The notes below the pieces were generated by a model that was not told where the DNA came from, searched no databases, and saw only the letters and a program-made list of their open reading frames with translations. From Rubellimicrobium arenae (GTDB taxonomy: Bacteria > Pseudomonadota > Alphaproteobacteria > Rhodobacterales > Rhodobacteraceae), in the NCBI RefSeq assembly GCF_017916295.1, contig NZ_JAFMSS010000006.1, positions 270,921 to 334,920 of the forward strand: DNA of 64,000 nt, read 5' to 3'. Shown here one piece after another: positions 24,810 to 35,251 of this stretch; position 1 is the first letter of the stretch, and each line of letters begins with the position of its first letter. The translations under genes and the position numbers were made by a program.

Positions 24810-25538
24810 ATGCGTTGCCTTGCCGTCCTTCCGCTTCTCCTGGCCGGGCCTGCCTTTGCGCAGGACACGTCGACCGACAGCCGCACCTTCCAGCCGCCGC
24901 AGGGCTGCACGGCCTATCTGACCGTCCAGATGGCGTCCTGCACGGTGTCGCATCACTTCCGCTGCGAGGGCGATCCCGAGGGCTGGCAGCGCCGGGTCGA
25001 CATGGACGAGAGCGGCATCACCTATTTCGGCGCCATCGACCAGCAGACGCAGTGGATGGAGTCCTACCACGTCATGACGGGCCACAGCGAGATCCTGGCC
25101 CCGAGCCCGGCCGATCCCGCAGATTTCGACGCGCTGACCGCGAACAAGTCCGACAGCTTCGACTTCATGACCAATTCGGCCGAGATCGGCTCCACGCGGT
25201 ACGTGGGCCGGGACCGGCTGACCGGAAAGACGGTGACGATCGACGACGTGCCGCTCGAGCAGACCGAGTACGAGATCACGGCCTATGACGGGCAGGGCAA
25301 CGAGGTCTGGCGCAGCGCGGGGAACGAGTACATCAGCCGTGACTGGCGAATGTTCCTGTCGGGCAAGAGCTCGAACGTCGTCGGCGAGGACGTCACAGAG
25401 ACGGATGACAGCCCGGTGGAGTTCATCTTCCCCGGCGAGCCCGGCTTCCTGTCGGTCAGCCCCAAGCACGGCTGCAACGAGGTGATGTCGTCCTACGACG
25501 CGCCGCTCATGTCGCCGATTCCGGAAAGCCACGGCTGA
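24810..25538 (+). CDS. Secreted protein of unknown function, paralogue A
   Basis: A 242-residue product with a signal peptide (LAVLPLLLAGPAFAQ, cleavage near residue 18). The mature protein contains four to five Cys residues (QGCTAYL, ASCTVSHHFRCEG, HGCNE) and ends with the segment FIFPGEPGF. The next gene has the same total length, the same (L/F)TVQ and FIFPGEPGF motifs and a similar central region, so the two are tandem paralogues. The start has GAGGATCC-type purines upstream. It lies between gltD (77-base gap) and its paralogue. No function is known to me; a periplasmic location is inferred. Confidence 0.8.
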   Translation: MRCLAVLPLLLAGPAFAQDTSTDSRTFQPPQGCTAYLTVQMASCTVSHHFRCEGDPEGWQRRVDMDESGITYFGAIDQQTQWMESYHVMTGHSEILAPSPADPADFDALTANKSDSFDFMTNSAEIGSTRYVGRDRLTGKTVTIDDVPLEQTEYEITAYDGQGNEVWRSAGNEYISRDWRMFLSGKSSNVVGEDVTETDDSPVEFIFPGEPGFLSVSPKHGCNEVMSSYDAPLMSPIPESHG

Positions 25539-26266
25539 TGCGGGCCGAGTCGATCTTCGCCGCGCTCTCTGTCGCTACTGTAGGTGGAGGCACTGCCTTG
25601 CCGACCACTGCTCAAGAAGTCGGTGAAATATACGTCAACATCTGGGATGCGTATCCGCCCTTCCTGACCGTTCAATACGAAGGGTGCAAAGTCGAGACCT
25701 TCGGTCGTAACTCGGCTGGGATCATGTATGTGAACTCGGACGAGTCGACCGCGCCGTACGACGCTCTGGGAGTCGTGTTCTCGCCAGACGGGGACGTGAC
25801 CAACGCTTACGGTCTTTCAGGTCCCGGCATCAACAGCATCCTCGAAGACCGCGACCCGTTCTCTCTCAGCAACCTCTTGGTCAGGGGCGAGGACCGGTTC
25901 GACCAGACGGTTGCATTGGATTTGCCAACCTACGGACCTGGGCAACCTTACAACAATCCCCCAGTGCGTCCTTCAAGGTTGGACGGGTTCGTCCGCTTGG
26001 ACGGGGAAGCCACTATGATCGACGGGCGCAGCCTCCTTACTGGTCATGGAGAAAGCAAGCTCCAATACGGCGAGAACGGCCCGATCTGGACCACGGCGGC
26101 AGAGGTCTTCATAGACCAGCAACTCGGGATCGTGCTGCAGGGGCGGACGAGCCAAACCGGGCCGACGGGCTCCGTCGTCGTCTCGGGCGGTTTGCCTATG
26201 GACTTCATCTTCCCCGGAGAGCCGGGCTTCATGGCCGAAAAGCCTTTGATCGGATGCCACGGGTAG
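25538..26266 (+). CDS. Secreted protein of unknown function, paralogue B
   Basis: A 242-residue product starting at ATG 25538, which overlaps the stop of paralogue A as TGATG, so translation is coupled. An N-terminal signal peptide (AALSVATVGGGTALPTTAQ) is likely. It shares with A the motif FLTVQY near the N-terminus, a central segment (RLDGEATMIDG against RLTGKTVTIDD) and a nearly identical ending FIFPGEPGF plus a Cys. Its codon use is clearly less G/C-biased than that of its neighbours: ATA, GTA, GGA, GGT and CAA codons are frequent. This suggests relaxed selection or separate acquisition. Function unknown. Confidence 0.75.
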   Translation: MRAESIFAALSVATVGGGTALPTTAQEVGEIYVNIWDAYPPFLTVQYEGCKVETFGRNSAGIMYVNSDESTAPYDALGVVFSPDGDVTNAYGLSGPGINSILEDRDPFSLSNLLVRGEDRFDQTVALDLPTYGPGQPYNNPPVRPSRLDGFVRLDGEATMIDGRSLLTGHGESKLQYGENGPIWTTAAEVFIDQQLGIVLQGRTSQTGPTGSVVVSGGLPMDFIFPGEPGFMAEKPLIGCHG

Positions 26267-26280
26267 ATGGAGGGCACGTG

Positions 26281-26703
26281 ATGATCACCGGCCACTGCCT
26301 CTGCGGCGCCGTCACCGTCACCGTCCGGGGCGGGCACGACCCGCGAGTCGGCGCCTGCCATTGCCGGATGTGCCAGCGCTGGAGCGGAGGCCTGTTCCTC
26401 TGCTTCAACGCCCAGGACGTCGAGGCGAGCGGTCCCGTCGCGCGCTTCCAGAGCTCCCCCTTCAGCGAACGGGCCTTCTGCGCCACCTGCGGCTCGCACC
26501 TCTGGTTCCACGACCTCGACAAGCCCGAGGGCACGCTGGAGCTGATGCCCGGCCTCTTCGACGAGGCCAGGGACTGGCCGCTCCGCTCCGAGATCTACGC
26601 CGACCGCGCCATGGAGTCGGCCAAGCTCGCCGGCGACCACCTGCGCAAGACGCGCGCCGAATACGAACACGAGAACCCCTTCATCGAAGGAGACGACCCA
26701 TGA
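26281..26703 (+). CDS. GFA family protein (glutathione-dependent formaldehyde-activating-like)
   Basis: A 140-residue zinc-binding Mss4-like fold protein. The motif begins GHCLCGAVTVTV and continues GACHCRMCQRWSGG and FCATCGSHLWF, supplying the Cys pairs of the family's two zinc sites. ATG 26281 has GGAGGG six bases upstream. Its stop overlaps the gltB start by four bases (ATGA), so the two are coupled. True glutathione-dependent formaldehyde activity has been tied to only a few members, so the biochemical role here is open. Confidence 0.88.
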   Translation: MITGHCLCGAVTVTVRGGHDPRVGACHCRMCQRWSGGLFLCFNAQDVEASGPVARFQSSPFSERAFCATCGSHLWFHDLDKPEGTLELMPGLFDEARDWPLRSEIYADRAMESAKLAGDHLRKTRAEYEHENPFIEGDDP

Positions 26704-29700
26704 CGACCACCTACGACGAATCCTGGGTCAAGGCCGAGGAAACCAAGCGCGCCTGGATGGCCGAGAACTCGCTCTACAAGGCCGATGACGAGCATGCCTC
26801 CTGCGGCGTGGGCCTTGTCGTCGCCATCGACGGCAAGCCGTCGCGCGGCGTGGTGGAGAAGGGGATCCAGGCGCTCCAGGCCGTGTGGCACCGGGGCGCG
26901 GTGGACGCCGACGGCAAGACCGGCGACGGCGCGGGCATCCACGTCCAGATCCCCGTCCGCTTCTTCTACGACCAGGTCCGCCGCACGGGGCACGAGCCCG
27001 CGATGGACAAGCTCATCGCCGTGGGTCAGGTCTTCCTGCCCCGCACCGACTTCGGCGCGCAGGAACGCTGCCGGACCATCGTGGAGACCGAGGTCCTCCG
27101 CATGGGCCACTACATCTACGGCTGGCGCCACGTTCCCGTGGACATCTCCGTGCTCGGCGAGAAGGCCAACGCGACCCGCCCCGAGATCGAGCAGATCCTG
27201 ATCCGCTGCGAGAAGCCGCTCTCGACCGAGGAGTTCGAGCGCGAGCTCTACATCATCCGCCGCCGCATCGAGAAGGCGGCGATCGCCGCGCAGATCCCGG
27301 GGCTCTACCTCGCCTCGCTCTCCTGCCGGTCGATCATCTACAAGGGGATGATGCTGGCCGAGCAGGTCGCCACCTTCTACCCCGACCTCCAGGACGAGCG
27401 GTTCGAGAGCGCCTTCGCGATCTTTCACCAGCGTTATTCGACCAACACCTTCCCGCAATGGGCGCTGGCCCAGCCCTTCCGCATGCTCGCCCACAACGGC
27501 GAGATCAACACGCTCAAGGGCAACGTGAACTGGATGCGGTCGCACGAGATCCGCATGTCCTCGGACGCGTTCGGGGACATGGCCGAGGATATCAAGCCGA
27601 TCATCCCTTCGGGGACCTCGGACTCGGGCGCGCTGGACGCGGTGTTCGAGGTGCTGGTCCGCGCCGGACGCTCTGCCCCCATGGCCAAGACCATCCTCGT
27701 GCCCGAGGCCTGGTCCAAGATGACCGGGGACCTGCCCAAGGCCTGGGCCGACATGTACGCCTACTGCAACGCCATCATGGAGCCCTGGGACGGTCCCGCC
27801 GCCCTGGCCATGACCGACGGCCGCTGGGTCTGCGGCGGCCTCGACCGCAACGGCCTGCGCCCGCTCCGCTATGTCGTCACCGCCGACGGCCTGCTTGTCG
27901 CCGGCTCCGAGGCCGGCATGGTCCCGGTCGAGGAGCGCAACGTCGTCGAGAAGGGTGCCCTCGGCCCCGGCCAGATGATCGCCGTCGACATGCAGGACGG
28001 CCGTCTTTACCACGACACGCAGATCAAGGACCGGCTCGCCGGGTCCCAGCCCTTCGGCCAGTGGGTCGAGAAGGTCGTGGACCTGAACGCCATGCTCCGC
28101 GACGTGCCGGAGCGGACCCTTTTCGAGGGCGAGGAGCTGCGCCGCCGCCAGATCGCCGCCGGCTACTCCGTCGAGGAGCTGGAGCAGGTGCTGGCCCCCA
28201 TGGCCGAGGACGGCAAGGAGCTCGTGGCCTCGATGGGCGACGACACCCCGGCTGCCGTGCTGTCGGCGCAGTACCGGCCGCTGTCGCACTACTTCCGCCA
28301 GAACTTCTCCCAAGTGACGAACCCGCCCATCGACTCCCTGCGGGAGGGACGGGTCATGTCGCTCAAGACCCGGTTCGGCAACCTCAAGAACGTGCTCGAC
28401 GAGGATTCGTCGCAGACCGAGATCCTGGTCCTCGAGTCGCCCTTCATCGCCAACGCCGAATTCGACGTGATGGTGCAGCAGTTCGGCGGCCAGGTGGCCT
28501 TCATCGACTGCACCTTCGCGCCCGGTCCCGACGCGCTCCGCCTGGGGCTCGAACGGATCCGGGGCGAGGCCGAGGACGCCGTCCGCTCGGGCGCCGCGCA
28601 CATCGTCCTCACGGACGAGCATCAGGACCCCGACAAGGTCCCGATGCCGATGATCCTTGCCACCAGCGCGGTGCATTCCTGGCTGACGCGCAAGGGCCTG
28701 CGCACCTTCACCTCCGTCAACGTCCGCTCGGCCGAGTGCATCGACCCGCATTACTTCGCGGTGCTGATCTCCTCGGGCGCTACCACGGTGAACGCCTATC
28801 TCGCGCAGGACTCCATCGCCGACCGGATTGCCCGGGGGCTGCTGGACGGCACGCTCACGGACGCCATGCGCCGCTACCGGGCAGCGGTGGATGCAGGGCT
28901 CCTCAAGATCATGTCCAAGATGGGCATCTCGGTGATCTCCTCCTACCGAGGCGGCCTCAACTTCGAGGCCGTGGGTCTGAGCCGCGCCATGTGCGCCGAA
29001 TACTTCCCCGGCATGCACTCGCGCATCTCCGGCATCGGCCTTATCGGCCTCCAGAAGAAGATCGAGGAGGTCCACGGCAAGGGCTGGAAGGGTCCGACCG
29101 GCATCCTTCCCATCGGCGGCTTCTACAAGGCGCGTCGCACCGGCGAGAAGCACGCCTGGGAAGCCACGACCATGCACATGCTGCAAAGCGCGTGCGACCG
29201 GGCGTCCTACGAGCTCTGGCAGCAATACGCCAAGGTCATGCAGTCCAACCCGCCGATCCACCTGCGGGACCTCCTGGCCATCAAGCCGCTCGGCCCCGCC
29301 ATCCCGATCGAGCAGGTCGAGAGCATCACTGCCATCCGCAAGCGCTTCGTGACGCCGGGGATGTCGCTGGGCGCCCTGTCGCCCGAAGCGCACAAGACCC
29401 TCAACGTCGCCATGAACCGCATCGGCGCCAAGTCCGACTCGGGCGAGGGCGGCGAGGACCCGGCGCACTTCCTGCCCGAATCCAACGGCGACAACCCGTC
29501 TGCCAAGATCAAGCAGGTCGCCTCCGGCCGCTTCGGCGTCACGGCGGAATACCTCAACGCCTGTGAGGAGCTGGAGATTAAGGTCGCGCAGGGTGCCAAG
29601 CCCGGCGAGGGCGGCCAGCTTCCGGGCATGAAGGTCACGGCCCTCATCGCCCGGCTGCGCCACTCCACCCCCGGCGTGACGCTGATCTCCCCGCCGCCGC

Positions 29701-31235
29701 ACCACGACATCTACTCGATCGAGGACCTCGCCCAGCTCATCTACGACCTCAAGCAGATCAACCCCCGGGCCAAGGTCTGCGTGAAGCTCGTGTCGAGCAG
29801 CGGCGTGGGCACCATCGCGGCGGGCGTGGCCAAGGCCAAGGCCGACGTGATCCTGATCTCGGGCCACAACGGCGGCACCGGGGCCTCCCCCGCGACCTCG
29901 ATCAAGTACGCGGGCCTCCCCTGGGAGATGGGCCTGACCGAGGCGCATCAGGTCCTGTCGATGAACAACCTCCGGAGCCGCGTCACGCTGCGCACCGACG
30001 GCGGCCTCCGCACCGGCCGCGACATCGTCATGGCCGCCATGCTGGGCGCCGAGGAGTACGGCATCGGCACCGCCGCCCTGATCGCCATGGGCTGCATCAT
30101 GGTCCGGCAGTGCCAGTCGAACACCTGCCCGGTGGGCGTCTGCACCCAGAACGAGGCGCTGCGCGCCAAGTTCACCGGCACGGCCGACAAGGTGGTGAAC
30201 CTCATCACCTTCTACGCCACCGAGGTGCGCGAGATCCTGGCCTCCATCGGCGCGCGGTCCCTCGACGAGGTGATCGGCCGGGCGGACCTGCTCACGCAGG
30301 TGTCGCGTGGCTCCACCCACCTCGACGACCTCGACCTCAACCCGCTCCTCATCACCGTCGATGGCGCGCGGACGACCGTGTACGACCGCTCCAAGCCCCG
30401 GAACGCCGTTCCGGACACGCTGGACGCGGAGATTGTCAAGGACGCCGAGCGCTTCCTCCAGGACGGGGAAAAGATGCAGCTCGCCTATGCCGTGCGGAAC
30501 ACCGACCGCACCATCGGTACCCGCGTCAGCTCCCACATCGTCAAGCGGTTCGGGATGCGCAACTCGCTCCAGCCCGACCACCTGACGATCAAGCTCACCG
30601 GGACGGCGGGCCAGTCGCTGGGCGCCTTCGCCGCGCCGGGCCTCAAGATCGAGGTGTCGGGCGAGGCGAACGACTACGTGGCCAAGGGCCTCTCGGGCGG
30701 CACCATCGTGGTCCGTCCGGCGATGGCGTCATCCCTTGTCGCGTCCGAGAACACGATCATCGGCAACACGGTCCTGTATGGGGCGACGGGGGGCTTCCTC
30801 TTCGCCTCGGGCCGGGCCGGCGAACGCTTTGCCGTCCGCAACTCGGGCGCGTCCGTGGTCGTGGAAGGCTGCGGATCGAACGGCTGCGAATACATGACGG
30901 GCGGAACGGCCGTGATCCTGGGCCGCATCGGCGCGAACTTCGGCGCCGGGATGACCGGGGGCATGGCCTATGTCTGGGACCCCGAGGGCAGGGCGCGCAA
31001 CCTCATCAACCCGGAGTCGCTGGTCACTTGCCAGGTGACCGTGCCCTTCTGGGAAGAGCAGCTCCGCACCCTGATCGAACGTCATGTGGCCGAGACCGGG
31101 TCGCGCCGGGGCAACGAGATCCTGAGCGACTGGCCCACGATGCTCGGGCAGTTCGTGCAGGTCTGCCCCAAGGAGATGCTGCCCCACATCAAGCACCCGC
31201 TCTGGGTCGAGGATCAGGCCATCCCCGCCGAGTAG
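26700..31235 (+). CDS. gltB: Glutamate synthase (NADPH) large subunit
   Basis: The alpha subunit of GOGAT, 1511 residues. It starts with a class II glutamine amidotransferase domain whose nucleophile is Cys35 in ASCGVGLV, implying removal of a 34-residue propeptide. The central domain, the FMN-binding synthase domain (GLPWEMGLTEAHQVL, RTDGGLRTGRDIVMAAMLGAEEYGIGT), the 3Fe-4S Cys motif CQSNTCPVGVC, and the C-terminal glycine-rich beta-helix (GATGGFLFASGRAGERF, MTGGTAVILG) follow in order. Length and domains are complete. It is preceded by the GFA gene with overlapping stop/start and ends in TAG before two hairpins. It works with GltD. Confidence 0.97.
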   Translation: MTTTYDESWVKAEETKRAWMAENSLYKADDEHASCGVGLVVAIDGKPSRGVVEKGIQALQAVWHRGAVDADGKTGDGAGIHVQIPVRFFYDQVRRTGHEPAMDKLIAVGQVFLPRTDFGAQERCRTIVETEVLRMGHYIYGWRHVPVDISVLGEKANATRPEIEQILIRCEKPLSTEEFERELYIIRRRIEKAAIAAQIPGLYLASLSCRSIIYKGMMLAEQVATFYPDLQDERFESAFAIFHQRYSTNTFPQWALAQPFRMLAHNGEINTLKGNVNWMRSHEIRMSSDAFGDMAEDIKPIIPSGTSDSGALDAVFEVLVRAGRSAPMAKTILVPEAWSKMTGDLPKAWADMYAYCNAIMEPWDGPAALAMTDGRWVCGGLDRNGLRPLRYVVTADGLLVAGSEAGMVPVEERNVVEKGALGPGQMIAVDMQDGRLYHDTQIKDRLAGSQPFGQWVEKVVDLNAMLRDVPERTLFEGEELRRRQIAAGYSVEELEQVLAPMAEDGKELVASMGDDTPAAVLSAQYRPLSHYFRQNFSQVTNPPIDSLREGRVMSLKTRFGNLKNVLDEDSSQTEILVLESPFIANAEFDVMVQQFGGQVAFIDCTFAPGPDALRLGLERIRGEAEDAVRSGAAHIVLTDEHQDPDKVPMPMILATSAVHSWLTRKGLRTFTSVNVRSAECIDPHYFAVLISSGATTVNAYLAQDSIADRIARGLLDGTLTDAMRRYRAAVDAGLLKIMSKMGISVISSYRGGLNFEAVGLSRAMCAEYFPGMHSRISGIGLIGLQKKIEEVHGKGWKGPTGILPIGGFYKARRTGEKHAWEATTMHMLQSACDRASYELWQQYAKVMQSNPPIHLRDLLAIKPLGPAIPIEQVESITAIRKRFVTPGMSLGALSPEAHKTLNVAMNRIGAKSDSGEGGEDPAHFLPESNGDNPSAKIKQVASGRFGVTAEYLNACEELEIKVAQGAKPGEGGQLPGMKVTALIARLRHSTPGVTLISPPPHHDIYSIEDLAQLIYDLKQINPRAKVCVKLVSSSGVGTIAAGVAKAKADVILISGHNGGTGASPATSIKYAGLPWEMGLTEAHQVLSMNNLRSRVTLRTDGGLRTGRDIVMAAMLGAEEYGIGTAALIAMGCIMVRQCQSNTCPVGVCTQNEALRAKFTGTADKVVNLITFYATEVREILASIGARSLDEVIGRADLLTQVSRGSTHLDDLDLNPLLITVDGARTTVYDRSKPRNAVPDTLDAEIVKDAERFLQDGEKMQLAYAVRNTDRTIGTRVSSHIVKRFGMRNSLQPDHLTIKLTGTAGQSLGAFAAPGLKIEVSGEANDYVAKGLSGGTIVVRPAMASSLVASENTIIGNTVLYGATGGFLFASGRAGERFAVRNSGASVVVEGCGSNGCEYMTGGTAVILGRIGANFGAGMTGGMAYVWDPEGRARNLINPESLVTCQVTVPFWEEQLRTLIERHVAETGSRRGNEILSDWPTMLGQFVQVCPKEMLPHIKHPLWVEDQAIPAE

Positions 31236-31245
31236 GATCGGCAGC

Positions 31246-31269
31246 GGTCGGGGGGGCCGTCCCCCGACC
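31246..31269 (+). terminator. First hairpin after gltB
   Basis: GGTCGGGGG (31246-31254) pairs perfectly with CCCCCGACC (31261-31269) across a 6-base loop, 11 bases after the gltB stop. Only two T residues follow. Confidence 0.65.
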
Positions 31270-31271
31270 TT

Positions 31272-31302
31272 CGAGCCGCGCCGTCCGAGGTGCCGCGGCT
31301 CG
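31272..31302. terminator. Second hairpin after gltB
   Basis: CGAGCCGCG (31272-31280) pairs perfectly with CGCGGCTCG (31294-31302) over a 13-base loop and is followed by TTCGTCTT. It also lies just beyond the minus-strand DUF4342 frame and may serve both directions. Confidence 0.5.
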
Positions 31303-31354
31303 TTCGTCTTGATGACAGGCGCCGTTCCGGCCGCCTGCTCCCCTGGGCGCGGTC

Positions 31355-31681
31355 TCAGGCGTCGACCTTGGGCGGCTCCACAGGCTCGGCCGGATCAGCC
31401 GCTGGAGGAACATCGACCTCGCGCTCGATCACGATCCGGACGTGCTTGACCATGGCCGCGATCACCCCCAGCACGGCAAGCTAGGGCGCTGCCAGGGCCA
31501 CGACCCCTCCGGCCAGCACGCCGATGGTCAGGGGCACCTCGAACTGGGTTTCCCCGTCCCTGGCGATGATCCTGAGTTGCCGGATGTTGCCTTCGTGGAA
31601 CAGGTCCTTGACCCGTTCGACCAGTTGGTTGCCCGAAACCTCGATCTCCTCGAGCACGGTGCGGTCCTTGGTGTCGGTCAT
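31355..31681 (-). pseudogene. DUF4342 protein gene interrupted by an in-frame TAG
   Basis: ATG 31681, preceded by GGAGGA, opens a frame with a DUF4342-like sequence: EEIEVSGNQLVERVKDLFHEGN, then QFEVPLTIGVLAGGVVALAAP. A TAG at 31481-31483 then ends it after 66 residues. The same frame continues with the rest of the domain (LAVLGVIAAMVKHVRIVIERE) and an acidic/proline tail to TGA 31355-31357. The break falls in the hydrophobic stretch where relatives read AP-x-LA, with x variable and often aromatic or aliphatic. A TGG or tyrosine codon mutated to TAG is the simplest cause. The function of DUF4342 is unknown; the family has one hydrophobic segment. Confidence 0.7.
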
Positions 31682-31799
31682 CTGATCCTCCATGTCGCTG
31701 CTCATCGGGAGCATCATCAGGCTGGATCCCTGGGCCCGCCCTGTCCTTGAGCCAGATCAATGGTCCGCGACCCCGGGGGTCGTAGATTGCGGCTGGCGG

Positions 31800-31824
31800 G
31801 GAACCGTGCCGCCCCGGCCCGGTT
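31800..31824 (+). promoter_or_regulatory. EcfG-type promoter variant (GGAAC-N16-GGTT)
   Basis: GGAAC (31800-31804) and GGTT (31821-31824) are 16 bases apart, one mismatch from the general-stress consensus, 29 bases before the DUF1269 start. The same GGTT variant occurs at 8962 and 58427. Confidence 0.5.
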
Positions 31825-31853
31825 TCCCAGCCCGAACACAGCAGGAGACAGAC

Positions 31854-32486
31854 ATGTCCGACCTCATCGTGATTGGCTTTCCCGACGATACGTCCGCCTT
31901 TCGGGCGCGTGCCGAGTTCGTCCAGCTCCAGAAGGACTACCTGGTCGACATGGAGGACGTGGTCGTCGTGACCCGCTCCATGGACGGTCAGGTCCAGCTC
32001 CATCAGGCGGTGAACATGACGGCGGCCGGGGCAATGGGCGGCACGCTTTGGGGCACCATGATCGGCCTGCTGTTCTTGAATCCCCTTCTGGGCGCAGCGG
32101 CCGGCGCGGCAGCCGGGGCGCTGTCGGGCGCGCTGACCGACCTGGGCATCGAGGACGACTTCCTGCGCGAGGTGGGCAGCACGCTCGACAGTGGAGGCGC
32201 GGCGTTGGCCGTGCTGCTGCGCAAGTTCACGGCGGACCGGGTGATCGACCGGCTCGGGTCCCTGGGGGGCCGCGTGCTCCAGACCTCGCTGCCCCAGGAC
32301 CTGGAGGAGCGGCTGCGCACCCGGCTTTCCCTTGGCACCCCTCATCCCACCCCGGCCCAGCCGGCGACCACCCCGACCGACCTCGAAAGCGCGGCGCCCG
32401 CCCCGGCGCTGGGCGGGGCTCCGTCCGGTGCCACCGCGCCGGCGAGCGTGACCACCGATCCCCAGGGCGCGCACAGTCAGCCCTGA
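31854..32486 (+). CDS. DUF1269 domain membrane-associated protein
   Basis: A 210-residue protein starting MSDLIVIGFPDDTSAFRARAEF. The DUF1269 core includes VVVVTRSMDGQVQLHQAVN and a Gly/Ala-rich hydrophobic segment (GTLWGTMIGLLFLNPLLGAAAGAAAGALSGAL, about residues 62-95) that looks like a glycine-zipper membrane hairpin. A Pro/Ala/Thr-rich disordered tail of about 50 residues follows. AGGAGA precedes the ATG. A GGAAC-N16-GGTT element upstream suggests stress induction. Biochemical function is unknown. Confidence 0.88.
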   Translation: MSDLIVIGFPDDTSAFRARAEFVQLQKDYLVDMEDVVVVTRSMDGQVQLHQAVNMTAAGAMGGTLWGTMIGLLFLNPLLGAAAGAAAGALSGALTDLGIEDDFLREVGSTLDSGGAALAVLLRKFTADRVIDRLGSLGGRVLQTSLPQDLEERLRTRLSLGTPHPTPAQPATTPTDLESAAPAPALGGAPSGATAPASVTTDPQGAHSQP

Positions 32487-32540
32487 GTCGGGCCGACGCG
32501 GCCCTTGACCCCCCCGCCCCGGGGGGCCAGTCATGGCGCC

Positions 32541-33374
32541 ATGGCAAGAGCGACGGGCAGGACGAAAGCGGAACGGGAGGCGGCTGACGCCTCCGACGCG
32601 GCTGACGGCGAAGGTGAGGTCCTCGATCCTCGGCCGCCGAAACGCCGCCGCCGGTCCCGTTCCACTTCGCCCGCCGACCTGGCGCCCGCCTCCGGGCCGC
32701 GTCACCGTCCGCTGGTTCTCCTCGTGCGCGGGGTGCTTCTCGTGATCGCTGCGGTCCTGGCCGTCATTGCCGTCGTCGGGGCGATCAACCCTCCGACGAC
32801 GCCCTACATGTGGAGCGAGGGGCAGCGCCTGGGCGGTGTGCAGCAGACCTGGGTCCCGTTGGAGGACATGGCCCCGATCATGCCCCGCGCGGCCGTGGCG
32901 GCCGAGGATGCGGAATTCTGCGAACACTGGGGCCTGGACCTGCGCGCCATCCGCGAGGCCGCGGCGCAGGGCGGCAACCGGGGCGCGTCGACCATCAGCC
33001 AGCAGGTGGTCAAGAACGTCTTTCTGTGGCAGGGCCGGAGCTGGCTGCGCAAGGCCATCGAAGCCGCCATGACCCCGGCCATGGAAGCGTTCTGGTCCAA
33101 GCGCCGCATCCTCGAGGTGTACCTGAACGTGGCCGAGTTCGGCGAAGGCGTCTTCGGCGTCGAGGCCGCCGCGCGCCATCATTTCGGCGTGAGCGCGGCG
33201 GAGCTGTCGGACGCGCAGGCCGCCCGTCTGGCCGCGATCCTGCCGGATCCCAAGAACCGCGACCCGGCCCACCCCACCGACGAGTTGCGGCGGCGCGCGG
33301 TGCGGATCCTGGACGGCGCCGCCACCATCGAGGCGGATGGGCGCGCCTCCTGCTTCGAGGGTGCGGGCCTCTGA
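32541..33374 (+). CDS. mtgA: Monofunctional peptidoglycan glycosyltransferase
   Basis: An inner-membrane glycosyltransferase (family GT51) that polymerises lipid II into glycan strands without transpeptidase activity. The 277 residues comprise a basic cytoplasmic segment (PPKRRRRSRS), one transmembrane helix (about 57-80) and the GT51 domain. The domain has the catalytic Glu in AAEDAEFCEHWG (near residue 122), the GASTISQQVVKNVFL motif and the second Glu in RRILEVYLNVAEFGEGVFG. ATG 32541 is preferred over an upstream in-frame start, though the ribosome site is weak. The N-terminal tail is longer than in E. coli MtgA. Confidence 0.93.
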   Translation: MARATGRTKAEREAADASDAADGEGEVLDPRPPKRRRRSRSTSPADLAPASGPRHRPLVLLVRGVLLVIAAVLAVIAVVGAINPPTTPYMWSEGQRLGGVQQTWVPLEDMAPIMPRAAVAAEDAEFCEHWGLDLRAIREAAAQGGNRGASTISQQVVKNVFLWQGRSWLRKAIEAAMTPAMEAFWSKRRILEVYLNVAEFGEGVFGVEAAARHHFGVSAAELSDAQAARLAAILPDPKNRDPAHPTDELRRRAVRILDGAATIEADGRASCFEGAGL

Positions 33375-33460
33375 CCAGGCGCCACGCTTGCCCTTGAACG
33401 CGAGGGACGGTTGCGGCATGGGTCGGACGCTTCCCCCGACCTTCGGATCCCCCGCGCAGC

Positions 33461-34106
33461 ATGAATCGGCTTTACCATTACCCGCTCTCCCCCTTTTCCC
33501 GGAAAGTGCGCCTTGCCCTTGGCGAGAAGCGCATCGAGGTGGAGCTTGCGGAAGAGCGGTACTGGGAGCAGGGCATCGAGTTCCTGCGCCGCAACCCGGC
33601 GGGGCAGGTTCCGATCCTGCGGATGAACGGCCGGATGCTATCGGACAGCCAGGCCATCTGCGAATACCTCGAGGAAACGGTCCCCACGCCTCCGCTCCTG
33701 CCGCGAGATCCGGATGGCCGCTACGAAGTCCGGCGACTCTGCGCCTGGTTCGACGGCAAGTTCCACGCCGAGGTGACCTCCAAGCTGATGGGCGAGCGGG
33801 TGTTCAAGAAGCTGCGCGGGGGCGGCGTGCCGGACTCGGCCTCGGTCAAGGCCGGGGCGCGCGACATCAAGTACCACCTCGGGTACATGACCCATCTGCT
33901 GGAAACGCGCCGGTGGCTGGCGGGCAACGACATGACCCTCGCCGATTTCGCGGCGGCGGCGCATCTGTCCTGCCTGGACTACGTATCGGACGTGCCCTGG
34001 GACAAGTACGAGTCCGTCAAGGACTGGTACGCCAAGATCAAGTCCCGCCCCGCCTTCCGGTCGATCCTGGCCGACCAGGTCCCGGGCTTCCGGCCCGCCC
34101 CGCATT

Positions 34107-34126
<20 letters not shown>
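33461..34126 (+). CDS. Glutathione S-transferase family protein
   Basis: A 221-residue GST-fold protein. The N-terminal thioredoxin-like domain (YHYPLSPFSRKVRLALGEKRIEVEL; the cis-Pro in GQVPIL; the glutathione-contact SDSQAICEYLEE) is followed by an all-helical C-terminal domain (LADFAAAAHLSCLDYV is the typical N-capping/hydrophobic-staple region). The catalytic Ser/Cys position near residue 12 reads Ser in SPFSRK. The end overlaps the queG start by 20 bases, so translation is probably coupled. The substrate is unknown. Confidence 0.92.
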
Positions 34127-35186
<1,060 letters not shown>

Positions 35187-35251
35187 CGGAAGCGCAGCGC
35201 GCCGATGGGCGTTGACGGGCCAAAGGCCCTCGACACCAGGAGACCCGATCC

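Noticed and set aside
26595..30581. A 1328-codon minus-strand open frame
   Set aside because: It lies antisense to gltB, has no family motifs and has shadow-frame composition.
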